Shown one piece after another: positions 24,999-33,288 of a stretch of 36,191 bases of DNA. Origin of the DNA: an uncultured Clostridia bacterium (lineage in GTDB: Bacteria > Bacillota > Clostridia > Christensenellales > UBA3700); contig CAMWVR010000012.1 of NCBI GenBank assembly GCA_947177795.1, forward strand, positions 1 to 36,191, read 5' to 3'. The position numbers and the translations under genes are program-made. Numbering within the stretch: position 1 is the first letter of the stretch; each line of letters opens with the position of its first letter. Below the pieces are notes generated by a model. It did not search any database, was not told where the DNA came from, and saw only the letters and a program-made list of their open reading frames with translations.

Positions 24999-25805
24999 TC
25001 ACATATTTATTGCTATCTTATATACTTCGTCTTTGGTAAGTCCGTTGGCTTTGGCGACCTGTTTTACGGCGACCTTCTTGTCGACGCCGCTTTTGATCAA
25101 CTCGTCGAGTTGATCCTCTATACTGCCTTGAGGTGCGCTCTCTTCTTGCTCGGCGCATTCGACGATAAGCACGTATTCTCCCTTCGGAGTCTCTTGAACT
25201 CCCTCCGCCAAAGTAGTGACGATATGTTCTTCGTGTATCTTGGTGATCTCTCTGACGATATGCAACTTTCTGTCGCCCAAAAATTTATTTAAATATTCAA
25301 TATCTTTGTTGAGGTCGTACGGCGAAGAATAAAATACCATCGACGTCTTGACGTTTTTGAATTGAGATAAGAGCCTGTCCCTATCTTTGTTTTTGGCAGG
25401 CAAAAAACCTATGAAAGTAAATATGGGCTGACATATGCCCGACATCGCCATTGCGCTAGTGAGAGCAGTTGCTCCCGGGATCACGCTTATGTCCGCCCCC
25501 TTTTCCAAAAGTCCGTTGACGACGACTGCGCCGGGGTCGGATATGCAAGGCATGCCTGCGTCCGTGATGAGCGCAACGTCCTTACCCTCTTCAAGCAACG
25601 AATATATCTTATCTACGCTCTGTTTCTCATTGAATTTGTGACAGGCAATAAGAGGCTTTTTTATCTCGTAATAATTGAGCAGCTTAAGAGAATGGCGAGT
25701 GTCTTCGCACGCAATGACGTCGACGGATTTGAGCGTCTCAAGCGCTCTCAAAGTTATGTCGGAAAGATTACCTATAGGCGTGCCGACAAGATATAATTTC
25801 GCCAT
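24999..25805 (-). CDS. rsmI: 16S rRNA (cytidine-1402-2'-O)-methyltransferase
   Basis: A 268-residue member of the tetrapyrrole-methylase fold family. It starts AKLYLVGTPIGNLSDITLRA, followed by CEDTRHSLKLLNYY and ITDAGMPCISDPGA, which are diagnostic for RsmI. It adds the 2'-O-methyl group to C1402 of 16S rRNA. The C-terminal QVAKANGLTKDEVYKIA is the small helical domain common to the family. I chose the start at 25805 because GAGAGG precedes it; an upstream start at 25886 lies in the divergent promoter region. It is divergent from the SGNH hydrolase and ends about 20 bases before the -35 box of the TetR-type gene. Confidence 0.95.
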   Translation of the reverse strand: MAKLYLVGTPIGNLSDITLRALETLKSVDVIACEDTRHSLKLLNYYEIKKPLIACHKFNEKQSVDKIYSLLEEGKDVALITDAGMPCISDPGAVVVNGLLEKGADISVIPGATALTSAMAMSGICQPIFTFIGFLPAKNKDRDRLLSQFKNVKTSMVFYSSPYDLNKDIEYLNKFLGDRKLHIVREITKIHEEHIVTTLAEGVQETPKGEYVLIVECAEQEESAPQGSIEDQLDELIKSGVDKKVAVKQVAKANGLTKDEVYKIAINM

Positions 25806-25842
25806 GTTTACCTCTCGAATGTCATTAGAATCGCTTATCAAT

Positions 25843-25870
25843 ATAATATCATATACGCGCCGCTTTGCAA
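25843..25870 (-). promoter_or_regulatory. Probable promoter of rsmI
   Basis: Minus strand: TTGCAA (25865-25870), 16-base spacer, TATTAT (25843-25848). Moderate match, correct position for the ATG at 25805. Confidence 0.45.
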
Positions 25871-25951
25871 AATCAAATGATTGCATTTTGTATAATTTTT
25901 GTAAATATTTGTTTTTTTGAAGTTTCCCTATTTACTTAAACTCCAAAAACG

Positions 25952-25957
25952 TATAAT
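25952..25957 (+). promoter_or_regulatory. -10 box of the SGNH hydrolase gene
   Basis: TATAAT on the plus strand, 26 bases before the ATG at 25983. No convincing -35 at 16-18 bases; TTTACT lies 15 bases upstream. Confidence 0.4.
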
Positions 25958-25982
25958 ATTAAAGCATAAGGAGTTGCAAAAA

Positions 25983-26708
25983 ATGACGCATTACGACAAG
26001 AAAATACGAAATTCAGTCCTTGCTTTCGTCACTGCGACGGCAATAATATGTATTACCGTCACTGCGTCGTATTTTGCAATCTACGGACCGCACGCCACAA
26101 CCTTTCTCGGCAATAAAGACAAGAAAGCCGCTGCGTATGCCAACGCAGGAGTCGACGCAACTCGTGGCGAAATAGTATTTTTTGGAGATTCAATTACGGA
26201 AATGTGCAATCTAAAAGAATACTATCCCTCTCTCAACGCCTGCAACAGAGGCATATCGGGAGACACGACCGAGGACATGCTCAACCGCTTGAAGTCCAAC
26301 GTGATCGACGTTGAGCCCGCCAAGATAGTATTTTTGGGCGGCACCAACGATATAGGAAAAAATATCGCTCCGCAAGATATCGTCGACAATATTAAAGACA
26401 TCATTCGACAGACGCAAGAGGCTTTGCCAAATTGCAAAATATATATTCAATCGGTCTATCCCGTCAATCCCGTCAGAAAGCCGACTTTCTTCAGCCAGAC
26501 GGGCTGTCGAAGCAATGCCGCCATCGACGAACTCAACTTACTTCTGCAAGATCTGTGCAAGCAATGCGACTGCGCGTATATAGACGTCAATTCTTCTCTC
26601 AAGGATCAAGACGGCAACCTCAAGAGCGAATACAGCGTGGACGGACTGCACTTGACGAAAGAAGGATATATTCGCGTCGCAAGCATAATCACTCCGTATA
26701 TAATATAG
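25983..26708 (+). CDS. Membrane-anchored SGNH/GDSL hydrolase
   Basis: A 241-residue esterase-type protein. A hydrophobic segment at about residues 11-34 serves as an uncleaved signal anchor, so the catalytic domain is outside. The SGNH blocks are all present: FFGDSIT with nucleophile Ser70, NRGISGDTT (block II), LGGTNDIG with Asn122 (block III), and VDGLHLT with Asp220 and His223 (block V). The layout resembles the PAF-acetylhydrolase-like/lipolytic G-D-S-L group, whose members remove acyl or acetyl groups from lipids or sugars. Removal of O-acetyl groups from sialic acid would fit the nearby nan genes but is a guess. I chose the start at 25983 because AAGGAG precedes it; the upstream ATG at 25917 is before the -10 box. 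Confidence 0.87.
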   Translation: MTHYDKKIRNSVLAFVTATAIICITVTASYFAIYGPHATTFLGNKDKKAAAYANAGVDATRGEIVFFGDSITEMCNLKEYYPSLNACNRGISGDTTEDMLNRLKSNVIDVEPAKIVFLGGTNDIGKNIAPQDIVDNIKDIIRQTQEALPNCKIYIQSVYPVNPVRKPTFFSQTGCRSNAAIDELNLLLQDLCKQCDCAYIDVNSSLKDQDGNLKSEYSVDGLHLTKEGYIRVASIITPYII

Positions 26709-26775
26709 AACGATATTTATAGGCGCAGATCGTCTCAAATACTTCTCCGTTTTTTTACAAAACTTTTTAACTTTG

Positions 26776-26804
26776 TTGCAAAGCGCAACGATATATGGTA
26801 AACT
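26776..26804 (+). promoter_or_regulatory. Promoter of uraA-upp with overlapping inverted repeat
   Basis: -35 TTGCAA (26776-26781), 17-base spacer, -10 TAAACT (26799-26804). An inverted repeat GGTAAA (26797-26802) / TTTACC (26818-26823) overlaps the -10 and start region and could be an operator. Confidence 0.5.
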
Positions 26805-26810
26805 TATTAT

Positions 26811-26917
26811 TAAAGAATTTACCGTGTTTACGCAGAGTGCTCTCTTTGTATTAAGCGCATGAAATTCCTAAAGATAAACGCAACGAAAGTTGTTAAAATA
26901 CAAGAGAGGATTTTTCC
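26811..26917 (+). promoter_or_regulatory. Leader of uraA with a GNRA-type hairpin
   Basis: About 107 bases of untranslated leader. It contains a short AGAG/CTCT hairpin near 26834-26843 and CAAC-GAAA-GTTG at 26881-26892, a hairpin with a GAAA tetraloop, about 14 bases before the GAGAGGA site. I find no PyrR-binding consensus and no terminator, so uracil control through PyrR attenuation is not supported. Confidence 0.35.
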
Positions 26918-28468
26918 ATGAAGATGATTTACGGCGTCAAAGACCGCCCCAAAGCAGGACAGCTCATACTTTTCTCGCTTCAGCAATTGCTTGCCATATT
27001 GGCGGCAACGATTGCCGTCCCGATGATAATCGGCAACGGGATGTCGCCCTCGGCGGCATTATTCGGCGCAGGAGTGGGCACGATAGTATATTTGCTCTTT
27101 ACCAAATTCAAAAGCCCCGTTTTCTTGGGCAGTTCTTTTGCCTTTCTCGGCTCTATGGGAGCGGCGTTTGCAGGAGGCGTATCAACCTCGCTTGGATATC
27201 TCGGACTTATCATAGGCGCAATATTTGCAGGTTTGGTATACGTGATAATCGCAATCGTCGTCAAGTTTGCAGGCGTAAAGTGGGTGGATAAGATCATGCC
27301 CGCCGTCGTAATAGGACCGACTGTCGCTATCATCGGACTTTCGCTTGCAGGCAACGCCGTGGGCGATCTATTCAAAGGCAACGTAACAAAGAACGTGACG
27401 GAGATAATTGCAAAGATAGTGGACGGTAACGCCGTCATCGAAGAAGTGACTTCTTCGCAAATGGTATGCTCCCCTTATTTAGCTTTCCTCTGCGGACTTA
27501 TCACGCTTGCCGTGACGATAGTATGCTCGGTATACGGCAAAAAGCTTATGAAGATGATACCTTTCGTCATAGGAATTTTGTCGGGTTATGCAGTTGCGGC
27601 AATATTCACGGGCATTGGTCACGCAACGCATACGGAAGCTTTGCAAATCATCAACTTCTCACTTTTCAACAATATGCAGTGGTATCCCGAGTTTGCATTT
27701 TTACCGATTTTCAAAGGCGAGTTCCAGACGGGCGATGTAGGCTCGATAGGCTCTTACATTGGCACGATTGCGGTGGCGTATATCCCCGTGGCGTTCGTAG
27801 TATTTGCCGAGCACATTGCCGACCACAAGAATATATCAAGCATAATAGAATACGACTTATTGAAAGACCCGGGTCTCACCAGAACGCTGCTCGGTGACGG
27901 CGTCGGCTCTATGGCAGGCGCAATATTCGGCGGCTGCCCCAACACGACTTACGGCGAATCTGTGGGCTGTGTGGCTATATCGGGCAACGCATCTGTAGTG
28001 ACGATACTGACGACGGCTATATTGGCGATACTATTTTCCTTTATCGCTCCATTCGTCACGTTCCTTTCGACTATCCCCTCTTGCGTAATGGGCGGCGTAT
28101 GCGTAGCTCTATACGGCTTTATCGCAGTGTCGGGTCTGAAGATGCTCCAAGGCGTTGACCTCGGCGACAACAAAAATCTTTTTGTCGTATCCGTAATTCT
28201 CATCGCAGGCGTAGGCGGCATGACTCTCAACTTCGGTTCTATCACGGTCACAGAAGTGGCTTGCGCGCTTATACTAGGTATTCTCGTCAACTTGCTCGTC
28301 AATATCAAGAAAAAAGACAAGTCTGCAAATATAGACGATACGCAAGACCTTGCAAAAGAAGAAGTCGCAGAAATCACCGCAGACGCTACGGTAAATACCG
28401 CAGAGCAATGTTTGCAAGATACGACTGTCGATACTGAAATACATAATGATAATAAAGATATCAACTGA
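26918..28468 (+). CDS. uraA: Uracil permease (NCS2 family)
   Basis: A 516-residue nucleobase transporter that brings in uracil with protons. Twelve or more hydrophobic segments are visible. Family motifs are [18 protein letters not shown] near the start, [13 protein letters not shown] (the conserved Glu/His region), [22 protein letters not shown] and [18 protein letters not shown]. The C-terminal 50 residues form an unusual acidic, Asp/Thr-rich tail ([14 protein letters not shown]...DNKDIN) after the last membrane helix, longer than in UraA of E. coli and probably disordered. GAGAGGA precedes the ATG. upp follows after 16 bases; the two form a uracil salvage operon. Confidence 0.95.
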   Translation: MKMIYGVKDRPKAGQLILFSLQQLLAILAATIAVPMIIGNGMSPSAALFGAGVGTIVYLLFTKFKSPVFLGSSFAFLGSMGAAFAGGVSTSLGYLGLIIGAIFAGLVYVIIAIVVKFAGVKWVDKIMPAVVIGPTVAIIGLSLAGNAVGDLFKGNVTKNVTEIIAKIVDGNAVIEEVTSSQMVCSPYLAFLCGLITLAVTIVCSVYGKKLMKMIPFVIGILSGYAVAAIFTGIGHATHTEALQIINFSLFNNMQWYPEFAFLPIFKGEFQTGDVGSIGSYIGTIAVAYIPVAFVVFAEHIADHKNISSIIEYDLLKDPGLTRTLLGDGVGSMAGAIFGGCPNTTYGESVGCVAISGNASVVTILTTAILAILFSFIAPFVTFLSTIPSCVMGGVCVALYGFIAVSGLKMLQGVDLGDNKNLFVVSVILIAGVGGMTLNFGSITVTEVACALILGILVNLLVNIKKKDKSANIDDTQDLAKEEVAEITADATVNTAEQCLQDTTVDTEIHNDNKDIN

Positions 28469-28484
28469 TATTAAGGAGGAAATT

Positions 28485-29123
28485 ATGACAAAATTCCAAA
28501 ACGTATTTATATTTGACCATGCGCTTATCAAACACAAGATAGCAATACTGCGCGACAAAAATACTTCAATGAAAGAATTCCGAGAACTCGTCGAAGAAAT
28601 AACTACTATCATGACTTATGAAAGCATGAAAGACGTAGACCTTATACCCGTGCAAGTGGAGACTCCGCTTGAGGTAACCACTCAATACAAAGTACCCGAC
28701 GACAGCGTGGCTATAGTGCCAATCTTGAGAGCAGGTCTCGGTATGGTCAACGGCGTACATAAAGTCTTCCCCACGGCAAAGGTAGGTCATATCGGAATGT
28801 ATCGCGACGAAGAGACTCTTATGCCGCAAGAGTATTACTGCAAACTCCCCGAGGGCATAGAAGACAAGACGGTCTTCCTCGTCGACCCAATGCTTGCAAC
28901 GGGCGGGTCCGCCGTCGACGCACTCGATGCGCTTAAAAGAAGAGGTTGCAAAAAGATACGCCTAATGTCGATAATCGCCGCTCCGCAAGGCGTGGAAAAA
29001 GTGGCTTTCGCTCATCCCGACGTGCCTGTATTCATCTCCACTCTCGACAGAGGTCTCAACGAAAACGGATATATCGTCCCCGGTCTCGGCGACGCAGGCG
29101 ACAGACTCTTCGGCACGAAATAA
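28485..29123 (+). CDS. upp: Uracil phosphoribosyltransferase
   Basis: A 212-residue type I PRTase that joins uracil and PRPP to form UMP. The PRPP-binding motif is [16 protein letters not shown] at 133-148, preceded by [10 protein letters not shown] at 78-87; the uracil-binding end [17 protein letters not shown] is intact. Length and order match Upp proteins of about 209 residues. GGAGG precedes the ATG at 28485; an in-frame ATG at 28446 lies inside uraA. A strong terminator follows. Confidence 0.97.
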   Translation: MTKFQNVFIFDHALIKHKIAILRDKNTSMKEFRELVEEITTIMTYESMKDVDLIPVQVETPLEVTTQYKVPDDSVAIVPILRAGLGMVNGVHKVFPTAKVGHIGMYRDEETLMPQEYYCKLPEGIEDKTVFLVDPMLATGGSAVDALDALKRRGCKKIRLMSIIAAPQGVEKVAFAHPDVPVFISTLDRGLNENGYIVPGLGDAGDRLFGTK

Positions 29124-29140
29124 TACGTTTTAAAAATCAA

Positions 29141-29167
29141 AGAGCCATTCGCTTAATGAATGGCTCT
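29141..29167 (+). terminator. Bidirectional rho-independent terminator after upp
   Basis: Perfect 10-bp stem AGAGCCATTC (29141-29150) / GAATGGCTCT (29158-29167), 7-base loop, then TATTATTT on the plus strand. On the minus strand the same stem is followed by TTGATTTTT, so it can also end the convergent lipoprotein gene. Confidence 0.9.
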
Positions 29168-29207
29168 TATTATTTACAAAAGTCTCTGACTTAACGAACT
29201 GCTTTCC

Positions 29208-29405
29208 TTAATTTTCATTGCTTACCCAGCATTTTACTATAAAGGTCTTAGACGTCAACGTGGTGTCATCCCCCTTTACTCTTACCAACATAAAAAATAA
29301 TTTTCCTGTTCTTATAATATATTCATCATCAAAGTCAAACCCTGCAACAATGCTTTGAGAGTACTCATCAATTGATATGCCGTTAGCGTAATCGTAATCA
29401 ATCCA
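29208..29405 (-). pseudogene. Out-of-frame 3' continuation of the lipoprotein gene
   Basis: A 65-codon open frame in the minus strand, one base out of register with the lipoprotein gene, from TGG (29403-29405) to TAA (29208-29210). It reads WIDYDYANGIS... and ends ...TSKTFIVKCWVSNEN. The segment FFMLVRVKGDDTTLTSKTF is like YDVAVRIAEDDDKKAGRISN in the lipoprotein itself, as if this were a second copy of the same domain. Removing one base in the AGAATGG run near 29406 joins both parts into about 330 residues. It has no start codon or ribosome site of its own. Confidence 0.6.
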
Positions 29406-30192
29406 TTCTATCTATAGTATCTGAATCTTTATTTTTCATTTCATCATATTTTACAAATACCTCAAAAGTTTTTGCAATATCATATAGATCATTTTCATCT
29501 TTTAATATTTTTTGCACTTCATAAGACTCAAAAGTATCTTTAACAAAATTTATATCTTTCTCATCAACGATATCTTCATTCGCAAATATACTGTATTCAA
29601 CGCAAATCCTATCTTCATTGCCTACAGACTTGAGAACGATATTGCCGATTTCATCTTTATAATATCTTTTTAATACGACGTTATTATTTTCGGCAACAAA
29701 TTTATACGTGCCTTCAATTGGAGTTTTGTTTCCTATAGTTGCATAAAATCCGTTTACAGTCTCTTCTTTAACCTTGCTTGGAGCCTTTACAAAAAATGTC
29801 ACAGTGTTTGATATTCTGCCGGCTTTTTTATCATCATCCTCGGCTATTCTTACGGCAACGTCATACGTATTGCCATAATGGCTTGCTGTAATTTCAAAAC
29901 GATACTCAACTCGCTCGCTCTCAACTAGCGGAACTTTTTTTGCAATATGCCAATCTTTTCCGTCGTTTAACGTATACTCTACGCTATCATCATAGGCAAT
30001 TACCCCTGAATTCTCTATATTCAAAACAACGTCTCCGCTTATCAATTGATATACTTGCGTCAATTTCAAAGTATCGTGTATATTTACTTTTTGAAGATAT
30101 TTACTAAAATGAAAACATCCTGACAAAGATAACAAACCGATACAACTTACCAACAAAATTGATATTGTCCATACCGCTTTCTTTTTCATCAC
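29398..30192 (-). CDS. Lipoprotein of unknown function, probably truncated by frameshift
   Basis: A 264-residue exported protein. The signal peptide has a lysine start (MMKKK), a hydrophobic core and lipobox LSGC with Cys26. The rest resembles beta-sandwich (Ig-like) surface modules: VEYTLNDGKDWHIAK, YRFEITASHYGNTYDVAVRI and ISNTVTFFVKAPSK. I do not recognise a family. The gene is visibly more AT-rich than its neighbours and uses more AAA/TTT/ATA codons. A GGGGGTG site and a good promoter precede it. Its stop TGA at 29398-29400 is followed by an open frame shifted by one base, so the true protein may be about 330 residues. Confidence 0.75.
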   Translation of the reverse strand: MMKKKAVWTISILLVSCIGLLSLSGCFHFSKYLQKVNIHDTLKLTQVYQLISGDVVLNIENSGVIAYDDSVEYTLNDGKDWHIAKKVPLVESERVEYRFEITASHYGNTYDVAVRIAEDDDKKAGRISNTVTFFVKAPSKVKEETVNGFYATIGNKTPIEGTYKFVAENNNVVLKRYYKDEIGNIVLKSVGNEDRICVEYSIFANEDIVDEKDINFVKDTFESYEVQKILKDENDLYDIAKTFEVFVKYDEMKNKDSDTIDRMD

Positions 30193-30261
30193 TTAACACC
30201 CCCTATACTTTGTATGCAAAACGCCAAATTGCTTTTACAGCAATTTCCATTGGTTATCTTA

Positions 30262-30290
30262 ATTATAACATATAAATATATCAATTGCAA
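30262..30290 (-). promoter_or_regulatory. Promoter of the lipoprotein gene
   Basis: Minus strand: -35 TTGCAA (30285-30290), 17-base spacer, -10 TATAAT (30262-30267). Leader of about 60 bases to the ATG at 30192. Confidence 0.6.
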
Positions 30291-30303
30291 TACCCAATTT
30301 AAA

Positions 30304-30326
30304 AAAGACGACCTACGGCCGTCTTT
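30304..30326 (-). terminator. Rho-independent terminator of the fucose unit
   Basis: Ten-base-pair stem (30304-30313 with 30317-30326, one G-T wobble) and a 3-base loop. Minus strand: AAAGACGGCC-GTA-GGTCGTCTTT followed by TTTAAATT. It lies 19 bases after the kinase stop. Confidence 0.85.
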
Positions 30327-30345
30327 AATATTTTATATTTAAATC

Positions 30346-31764
30346 TCATTTTTGTGGAAAAAAGACTTTTACGTCGCAGTTCTCCATAATGATATTTTTG
30401 ATTTGACTTGGCTTGATTGCGCCCAAGCCGACGAGTTGACCTATTGCATTGCCAAGCGCGCTTGCCTCGGACGGTCCCGCCGACACTTCGATATCCAAAG
30501 TATCCGCAATGATTTGATTGAGATAATCGTTGTTGGCTCCGCCGCCTATTATATACAGCTTGCCGTACTCCCTGCCCGTCAGTTTGACAAGACCGTCATA
30601 AGCGTCTTTATACGCCTTTGCAAGCGAAGTATATACGCATCTTGCGACTTCTCCTATACTGCGCAACTTTATGCCTTGTTTCTCAAAAACGTAAGTTTTG
30701 ACGCTATCAGCCATATTGCAAGGCAAAGCGAATGCGCTGTCGTTGACGTCGATATACGCGCCCTTATCCTCGCTGTCTTTGGCAAGCGCCACGATTTGCG
30801 GATAGTCTATGTTTTCGCCTTCGCTTATCCATTGTCGACGGCACTCCTGTATTATCCACATACCCATAATATTGCGCAAAAGTCTTACTTTTCCGCCAAA
30901 GGCAAGTTCGTTGGTATAGCCGTATTTCCAAGCGTCGTCACTGACGACAGGCTTATCCTCAAGCGCGCCAAAGAGTGACCATGTTCCACTACTCAAGAAT
31001 AGCGGATATTCCTCTTGCGACGGCACTCCAAGCACTGCGCAAGCAGTATCGTGTCCCGGCGTGGCTATGACAGGCAAATCGTAATCAATGCCGACTTGAC
31101 GCTTTATCTCTTCTTTTAGATTACCAATGATCGAGCACGTGTCGACAGACTTTGGCAAGATTTCTTTTGGTATATTCCATTGTTTCAAAAACTCCTCGTC
31201 AAAGCCCTGCCTTTGTCTGTAAAAACCGCTCGTCGAAGATATGGTAGGCTCGCTTACGGCAACGCCCGTCAACATGTATCCCAAAAGTTGAGGTGTGAAA
31301 AGCAAATGCTTTACGCCGTCGAAATTATAATTCTCCCTTGCTCTCGCGATGAGCTGATAAGTCGTGTTGAAATCGTTGTCGGAAATACCTGCAATGTCAA
31401 AGAGTTGCTTCCTCTTGCTTTCGTCAAGAGAACCCCTAACTTGCGCATTGGCAGGATTGCGGTAATTGCGGAAGTCGTCGCAAACCGTCTTGCCGTCTTT
31501 GCCGACAAATCCAAAGTCGACGCCCCAAGTATCTATACCCACGCCGTCGATTTTGCCGTCTTTGCAAGCCAACCTTATAGCATTGACTACCTCTGCAAAA
31601 AGCATATCCAAATTCCAATACAGTCTGCCGTCTCTCTCGACTGCGCCGTTGGGAAAACGGTGTATTACCTTTTGTTGCAACTTGTCTCCGCAAAGTTGAA
31701 ATATTATTCCTCTGCCTGAACTTGCGCCAAGATCGATTGCAAGTACTCTTACGTCATTTGCCAT
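30346..31764 (-). CDS. RhaB-type FGGY kinase, probable L-fuculokinase
   Basis: A 472-residue sugar kinase of the FGGY family. It starts RVLAIDLGASSGRGI, and GVGIDTWGVDFG, ATPGHDTACAVLG, FLSSGTWSLFG and GGGANNDYLNQIIADTL are typical of rhamnulokinase. ATP-dependent phosphorylation at C1 of a ketohexose (L-rhamnulose or L-fuculose) is expected. The partner is FucI, not RhaA, and the aldolase is also in the cluster, so L-fuculose is the more likely substrate. I chose the start at 31764 because GGGTGG lies upstream and the aldolase stop is only two bases away. The terminator at 30304 ends the unit. Confidence 0.85.
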   Translation of the reverse strand: MANDVRVLAIDLGASSGRGIIFQLCGDKLQQKVIHRFPNGAVERDGRLYWNLDMLFAEVVNAIRLACKDGKIDGVGIDTWGVDFGFVGKDGKTVCDDFRNYRNPANAQVRGSLDESKRKQLFDIAGISDNDFNTTYQLIARARENYNFDGVKHLLFTPQLLGYMLTGVAVSEPTISSTSGFYRQRQGFDEEFLKQWNIPKEILPKSVDTCSIIGNLKEEIKRQVGIDYDLPVIATPGHDTACAVLGVPSQEEYPLFLSSGTWSLFGALEDKPVVSDDAWKYGYTNELAFGGKVRLLRNIMGMWIIQECRRQWISEGENIDYPQIVALAKDSEDKGAYIDVNDSAFALPCNMADSVKTYVFEKQGIKLRSIGEVARCVYTSLAKAYKDAYDGLVKLTGREYGKLYIIGGGANNDYLNQIIADTLDIEVSAGPSEASALGNAIGQLVGLGAIKPSQIKNIIMENCDVKVFFPQK

Positions 31765-31766
31765 GA

Positions 31767-33023
31767 TTACCACCCGTTGAAGTTGTCGTCTATCTCCTTG
31801 ACTTGCGTTTCGTCGATTGGATTTATCTTTGCCACAGACTTTGCAAGCAAGACCGAACGAGCAGAATAATCGCACACTTCCAATCTGTCAAAAGCTTTTA
31901 TCGTATTCTTGCCTATCGTAATGATACACTCGTTGTCAATGACCGTAACAGGACAAGCCGTAGTCAAAGTATTGGCAATCGAGTCGTAATCTGCGATTGC
32001 AGAATACGGCAATCGCTTGACGTCTTTGAGCATGATGTAACTCTCGGGTATCAGTCTTGCGTCAAATTCTACGTTTGCCATAGCAAACCCCATTATTGCC
32101 GACGGCATTGATACGAATATGCTTTGCGCCTCGGGAGTTTTGTCAAATATCTTCAAAATCAAATCGAGATATTTGCAAGGCTTATCCGCCGACACTTTGC
32201 CGTTCTCATATCTGACGATATCTTCCGCCGACAGATCGAGCGGACTGTCGCAATCGGCATTAAACAACACACCGTCGCCGTCTCTGATCGCAAGAGTTCC
32301 CCAACCGCTGCCGACGAGCTGACCTTTGTAGGCTCTCTTTATAAACGCCGTCAATTCCTCTCGTTTTGAAACGTCGCCCTTGCCGATTTTATCGACGGGA
32401 TATTGCGTACGCTTCAAAGCTATCTTATCCTTTATATACTTTGCTCCGCCAAGCGTCTGCGCATGGAATAGCGAACGGCAAAGATAGTCTAGCGTCTCGT
32501 ACATTGCAAGCGCCTTTTGCATATCTCCTCCGCCCACCGTTGCGCCGTGGTTATCCATCATCACTGTGCGATAGCCGTCCTTGAAGCCTTGCATTACGAT
32601 ATCTCCGAGTTTAAGCGAACCGGGCAAAGCGTATCTCGATCCTGCGATCTTGCCGAGTTTTTCTTCATAGGCTCTTGCGCAAGTAGGGTCGGGAGCAACT
32701 CGCATACAGGCGTACGCCACCGCCGCAGGAGCGTGAGCGTGAACTATAGCCTTTATATCCTTGCATTCTCTGTAAATATTGGAATGAAAAGGCAACTCCA
32801 TTGACGGCGCGTGCTTGCCAATGCAAGTTCCGTCGGGCAACACTTCAACTATATCGTCGATAGTCAAAGTCCCTTTGTCAATGCTGCTTGGCGTAATAAA
32901 GATATGCCCTCTCTCGTCCATTGCAGATATGTTTCCGCCCGACGTAGTCGTCAACGCGTTTGAGTATACTCTGTTCATTGCCAACAAAACCTGTTCTTTC
33001 GTCGACAGCGTCTTTATGTTCAT
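31767..33023 (-). CDS. Tandem class II aldolase/adducin protein, likely fuculose-phosphate aldolase
   Basis: A 418-residue protein with two class II aldolase domains. The first, residues 1 to about 205, has the full site: TTTSGGNIS (phosphate binding), Glu76 in MELPFHSNIY, His95 and His97 in VHAHAPAA, and His159 in DNHGATVGG; spacing matches E73/H92/H94/H155 of E. coli FucA. The second, about 220-410, keeps the fold (GSGWGTLAIRDGDGV) but has FVSMPSAI and IDNECIITIG where the metal histidines should be, so it is catalytically dead. Expected reaction: L-fuculose-1-phosphate to dihydroxyacetone phosphate and L-lactaldehyde; rhamnulose-1-phosphate is an alternative. TAGGAG precedes the ATG. Confidence 0.85.
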   Translation of the reverse strand: MNIKTLSTKEQVLLAMNRVYSNALTTTSGGNISAMDERGHIFITPSSIDKGTLTIDDIVEVLPDGTCIGKHAPSMELPFHSNIYRECKDIKAIVHAHAPAAVAYACMRVAPDPTCARAYEEKLGKIAGSRYALPGSLKLGDIVMQGFKDGYRTVMMDNHGATVGGGDMQKALAMYETLDYLCRSLFHAQTLGGAKYIKDKIALKRTQYPVDKIGKGDVSKREELTAFIKRAYKGQLVGSGWGTLAIRDGDGVLFNADCDSPLDLSAEDIVRYENGKVSADKPCKYLDLILKIFDKTPEAQSIFVSMPSAIMGFAMANVEFDARLIPESYIMLKDVKRLPYSAIADYDSIANTLTTACPVTVIDNECIITIGKNTIKAFDRLEVCDYSARSVLLAKSVAKINPIDETQVKEIDDNFNGW

Positions 33024-33044
33024 ATTGTTCTCCTATTTTGTTTT

Positions 33045-33070
33045 ATACGGCAATCATACGACCGCCGTAT
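33045..33070 (-). promoter_or_regulatory. Hairpin in front of the aldolase gene
   Basis: Seven-base-pair stem ATACGGC (33045-33051) / GCCGTAT (33064-33070), 12-base loop, followed on the minus strand by AAAACAAAATAGGAG. It shares the ACGGC/GCCGT core with the palindrome at 24262-24273. Operator or RNA hairpin. Confidence 0.4.
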
Positions 33071-33145
33071 ATATTTATTGCCATTGATTTAGAGATAGTT
33101 TAAAATCCGATGACACACTTAAAAGAACGCAATTTTATTTATAAA

Positions 33146-33269
33146 ATCGCTTTGCGTCTAAACTGCATAATTTGGTTTGGATTACGCTCGGCGTCGAGGA
33201 AAGTCGTACTATATGTACGTCGACCGAGCGTCGCGCGTAAGGCAACCGAAGAATGCGTTTAGATGCGAT
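33146..33269 (-). ncRNA. Highly structured intercistronic element of unknown type
   Basis: The 265 bases between fucI and the aldolase contain a 124-base element that folds on itself. Outer stem: 33146-33150/33265-33269, 33157-33163/33257-33263 and 33165-33168/33253-33256, 16 base pairs in all. Inside it, a long hairpin at 33185-33230: CGCTCGG/CCGAGCG, TCGA/TCGA and CGTAC/GTACG with a 5-base loop and two one-sided bulges of two and seven bases. It is GC-richer than the flanks. I do not recognise a known RNA class. It is shown on the minus strand because it would be read in the fucI-aldolase transcript; it could be a small RNA, an attenuator or a miniature mobile element. Confidence 0.55.
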
Positions 33270-33288
33270 CTTTTGAGGTGGAAGCGGA

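Noticed and set aside
33196..33205. GAGGAAAGTC, as in the P4 region of RNase P RNA
   Set aside because: None of the other conserved RNase P parts (GGTAAACC-like, ACAGAA) are near, and the bases lie within a local hairpin.
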